Assembly (NCBI GenBank): GCA_030248295.1
Contig: JASANH010000895.1
Coordinates: 186,001 to 250,000, forward strand
Reading direction: 5' to 3'
Source: Mesodorylaimus sp. YZB2_4
Taxonomy: Eukaryota > Nematoda > Enoplea > Dorylaimida > Dorylaimidae
DNA: 64,000 nucleotides
This document shows, piece by piece, positions 61,145 through 64,000 of the stretch. A program made the position numbers and the translations under genes. The notes beneath the pieces were generated by a model. It made no database searches and was not told where the DNA came from. It worked only from the letters and a program-made list of their open reading frames with translations. Within the stretch, counting starts at the first letter, position 1. Every line of letters starts with the position of its first letter.

Positions 61145-63086
61145 TCAATAGACCGTATTCAGGCGTACATAAGGCAGCCCTCCCCACGGGCACTTGGCCG
61201 GAAAATAGGCGATAGTCGGTGACAACTCAGCTGCACGACCAGAAGCGTCCAAATATGAGAACAATATGATGACGAGATAGGCTGAGATGCCGCTCAATAC
61301 ATGCCAGCATGCGTGTAGGTACGGGAAACCTGAAACTTCATTCTTGCCCGAGTAGAGCAGCAACGACGACAGACAAACAGTTCTTACCAACATTTTGCCA
61401 AAAGCCGCACATTAGACGATCGCTCAGCCACACGCTGACAGCTATGGACCACACTGCAACACTGAATAAACCTATCCCATTCGCTGTGCTATTGTTGGCC
61501 CTGAAATGCAAGCCTTAGCAGTGCTCGAGGGACACATTACAGTGCACAAAATGATTGATCCGACCGCGAGTTGAACACTCGCTGGTAAGTGCGTATCTGG
61601 TGCGAGAGGCAGCCTAACCCATTAGCCGAGCAAATGAACTTCCATCCCCCCACATCTGTTCCCAGACGGGTCTGCTGATGACAGCCCTGTATTGGACAGT
61701 AGAGGGGGGCGCACGTGGCTCCTGCATCCCACCCAGATGCAGAACAAACAAACTCACAATTTGACTTCGGTTCCCATGCACAGCATAATCGGCAGGCAGA
61801 AGGTCATCAGCAAATAGGCGTTGATGGATGGTTCGAGGAAAGCCAAGAAACTTCCGATAATTGCCACACATAATAAAGCGGTCACCATCTGCGCTCTAAA
61901 CAACATTGTGCACAATACATGTCACACTGCACAGATAGAATTCGTTCAGGATCCCGATCGCAAAACAGTCAAAGCCATCTTTTTAATGAGAGCTTAGCAC
62001 GTATAAAGCAGAAATAAATCGTGTCAATGGATGAAATGATCCATTCAGATGGTCAAAAATTTTGTGACTGACATCAGCATCAAAGCAGTCTGAAGTTGGT
62101 CTCAATTCTTCAACAATGAGTATATGAGGGCGCAGAAATCAACCCAATAGAAGCATTGCATTGCTCACAATTATGCGCTGCCATGAGATTGAAGCAACTG
62201 CTGAAGACCCCTGTATCTACAGTGCTAGCGTAATAGGCGTGGGTATCTTATCTGCACTCATCAATGCACTGGTCCGCCTCTCCTAAGTCAGGGCCAGACA
62301 CGAGGCCGGGTGACTGATTTGGTTTGCATCGCATCGGGTAAGTGATATTGAATTGCTGGCCTGAATTAAGTTCTTGGCGATATGGATCTAGGACTCAGGA
62401 GTCAGGACCCTTCACGGCCAACACGTGTAACTGCCCTCTGAATTGAGTCTGAACAGGCGTAGTGCGTTGTCGGTGTAAGGCTATGCGCGAGGTGCCGCGA
62501 ACTACGTGGGGTCGTTCCTGTGGCTGATCACTCTGACGGGTGGCGATAGATTGCCTCCACGGATTCACGATAGCACTCTGAACGGTGCCACCCAAGTTGT
62601 ACCCAACAGCGAGTTTGGCTCCACCCACTCGAGCAGAACCTGTTATTAGCTCTAGTTCGCCCTAGGGCCGGCCAAGGATTTCACTAATGTAGTTCCGATC
62701 CCCATCCTGACCATGACTGACTGAATCCAGATCCCGAACGAACGCTACGCAGAGCGCACTGACAACTTACGCGTATCGTTTGATTGATCTCGCAAATCGC
62801 ATGAATGGCATCCAAGCGCAGTATCCGACCACAGTCACCCACAACAAGGATAGTTCGTCAAGTAGCTGGCCTGAAGTTGCAACATGCCGATAGAGCTCCC
62901 GTGGAGTCGGGGCACACGGGGCTTCTTACCGACGAGAGACAATGTGGCGTGGTAATAGCACGAAGCGATACCGACTGCGAAAGCGAACCAATAGACCCAG
63001 CGGACAGACCGATTAACGTACTTGAAGTATGGATTATGCAAATAAAGACCCATCAGGGGAAGGCAGATCAGTGGAATGTTGCTCAC
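61145..63086 (-). CDS. ACER: Alkaline ceramidase (ACER family), 5' part missing
   Basis: ACERs hydrolyse ceramide in ER and Golgi membranes. Visible exons (minus): 62930-63086, 62771-62870, 61758-61895, 61388-61500 and 61145-61329, all phase-consistent, coding for about 230 residues; the N-terminal exon with the WCE motif should lie beyond 64000. Motifs: SNIPLICLPLMGLYLHNPYF; CYYHATLS with the catalytic Ser/His; GQLLDELSLLWV with the zinc/catalytic Asp; a helix ending FLEPSINAY; WLSDRLMCGFW; and HACWHVL with the HxxxH zinc pair. The protein ends AKCPWGGLPYVRL, the counterpart of the family's C-terminal WPVGLPYVEI. Five hydrophobic helices are visible. The active-site residues are all kept. 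Confidence 0.9.
61558..61640 (-). repeat. tRNA-related sequence (SINE-like), copy 2
   Basis: On the minus strand it reads TCGGCTAATGGGTTAGGC, GCCTCTCGCACC, ACGCACTTAC and GTGTTCAACTCG. These line up with copy 1 at 48438-48529, with diverged boxes A and B. It sits in an intron of the ceramidase gene. Confidence 0.4.
62526..62620. repeat. Dispersed repeat, copy A
   Basis: It contains a 30-bp arm at 62526-62555 that recurs inverted at 63563-63592 with 28 of 30 identities. It also has a roughly 55-bp segment at 62566-62620 (AGCACTCTGAACGGTG, CAAGTTG, GCGAGTTTGG) that recurs in direct orientation at about 63696-63752. It lies in the ceramidase intron between 61895 and 62771. Confidence 0.7.
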
Positions 63087-63562
63087 CTGAAGAAAGATAT
63101 GGGTGCCGAATGACAGCAAAGCCAGCAAGGATACTGTAAATAATCACTGATACAGTACTGAGGACTTCAAGGGATCTGACTTGGGGACTTATTATTGCGA
63201 ACATGTTCAGTGCCCGATGTAAGTTCATGTGCAAAAGCACCAATTATTAGGCCCTAATAATTGGCACTTTTGTTACTGATGACATTGTGGGGCACAACTG
63301 TGAAAAGAAAAACAAATGGTCGGCGGTCGAAATGCATTTTACGATTTAGGCACTCATATTTCACAGAAAAATTATAAAAATGAAGAAATATAGGGTCTCT
63401 CAAGGCTCCAACCCAGGGGACATAGGAGAGGTATGACACTGATAATCCGAAATCCCACCCTTCTAGCAAATATCTGGCCCCTTCACAAGAGACTGGTGCA
63501 GCTTCTGCAGCAAGCTTGATAACCAGAGTTGACCAGACCAGACCAGAGCCTCCACAGCCAGC
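63087..63562. other. Ceramidase upstream DNA, nothing recognised
   Basis: No ceramidase first exon is visible up to the right edge, so the region is probably intron. A short palindrome (CCAATTATTAGGCCCTAATAATTGG) is centred near 63251. Confidence 0.4.
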
Positions 63563-63752
63563 GGCAATCGATCGTCACCCGTCAGAGTGATCTGTCATGG
63601 ACTAATTTGGGAGACTTGGTTGACTGACTTGGGTTTTTGGCATGGTGGCACAAGCTTCACCAGTCGCTCCCTCCAAAATACGACCCCGGACGTATCACAC
63701 AACAGCACTCTGAAGGGTGACACACAAGTTGAGCCCAAGAGCGCGTTTGGTT
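63563..63752. repeat. Dispersed repeat, copy B (rearranged)
   Basis: It holds the same two segments as copy A, but the first arm is inverted and about 100 bp of unrelated DNA separates them. Each segment carries a CACTCTGA.GGGTG core. It lies upstream of the first visible ceramidase exon. Confidence 0.7.
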
Positions 63753-64000
63753 TTTGCATTAGCTGGCCTCAAACCGTATAGACAAGGCCGTGGAGGTTAC
63801 TTCGTCTACTAGAAGCGGCCCAGACCATAACGCTGAGACTGCTGAAGCGAGGACTGCGGGCACAAGGCTCCGAGCCTAGAAAAAGGGCACAGCGCAGATG
63901 ATTAAGCATCCATATCAAATACTTGAAGTTACCTCTCCTGAAAGAGTTGCAAAAGATAAACCGAAGAAAGGCGAGCAAAGAAAGAAAAAGGGAATTCCTT

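Noticed and set aside
62805-63113. 102-codon plus-strand frame
   Set aside because: It is antisense to two well-supported ceramidase exons.
1-64000. CRISPR arrays, bacterial operons, rRNA or canonical tRNA genes
   Set aside because: None is visible; the gene content is eukaryotic and the only tRNA-like sequences lack proper spacing.

Overview
This window looks like nuclear DNA from a compact invertebrate genome. Every recognisable gene is an intron-rich metazoan gene with GT-AG introns, many only 45-110 bp long, and there are no bacterial-style operons or Shine-Dalgarno sites. Extended acceptors (TTTTCAG or TTTNAG), a perilipin with alternative 3' ends, and acceptor-like AGs directly in front of several start codons fit an ecdysozoan, perhaps a nematode or tardigrade. 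The species cannot be fixed from sequence alone. All exon models below were joined by hand. In every complete model the reading frame closes exactly across all introns.

Layout. 1-3.9 kb: AT-rich, gene-free DNA with low-complexity tracts and composite E2F/CHR-like motifs. 3.9-14.1 kb (+): a tight same-strand trio of PIGO (GPI-anchor ethanolamine phosphate transferase), perilipin (lipid droplet coat, two alternative last exons) and SCAMP (secretory carrier membrane protein). 14.5-16.2 kb (-): a SPOP-like MATH-BTB ubiquitin ligase adaptor. 18.1-24.6 kb (+): an FBXW2-like F-box/WD40 gene abutting a BRD7/BRD9 bromodomain gene. 24.8-34.4 kb (-): an ABCB9-type lysosomal half-transporter, an eight-exon MULE-transposase-derived gene that appears to have lost its catalytic residues, and a MARVEL-type four-helix membrane protein. 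35-45 kb: gene-poor, holding an orphan coatomer-epsilon-like exon, a roughly 290-bp tandem duplication and decayed BEL/Pao-like retroelement pieces. 45.4-48.1 kb: ZFAND5/6-like (+) and LETMD1-like (-), convergent. 49.4-56 kb (-): a Trio-GEF2/p63RhoGEF-type exchange factor. 58-60.8 kb (+): ribosomal protein eS21, with a repeat-filled 2.5-kb intron. 61.1-63.1 kb (-): the 3' part of an alkaline ceramidase that runs off the right edge.

The genes are mostly housekeeping or membrane-trafficking and lipid functions and form no single pathway. The less ordinary material is the apparently exapted MULE gene, the perilipin 3' isoform switch, the FBXW2/BRD junction where a poly(A) signal lies 14 bp before a candidate trans-splice acceptor, the composite E2F/CHR motif family and the orphan COPE exon.
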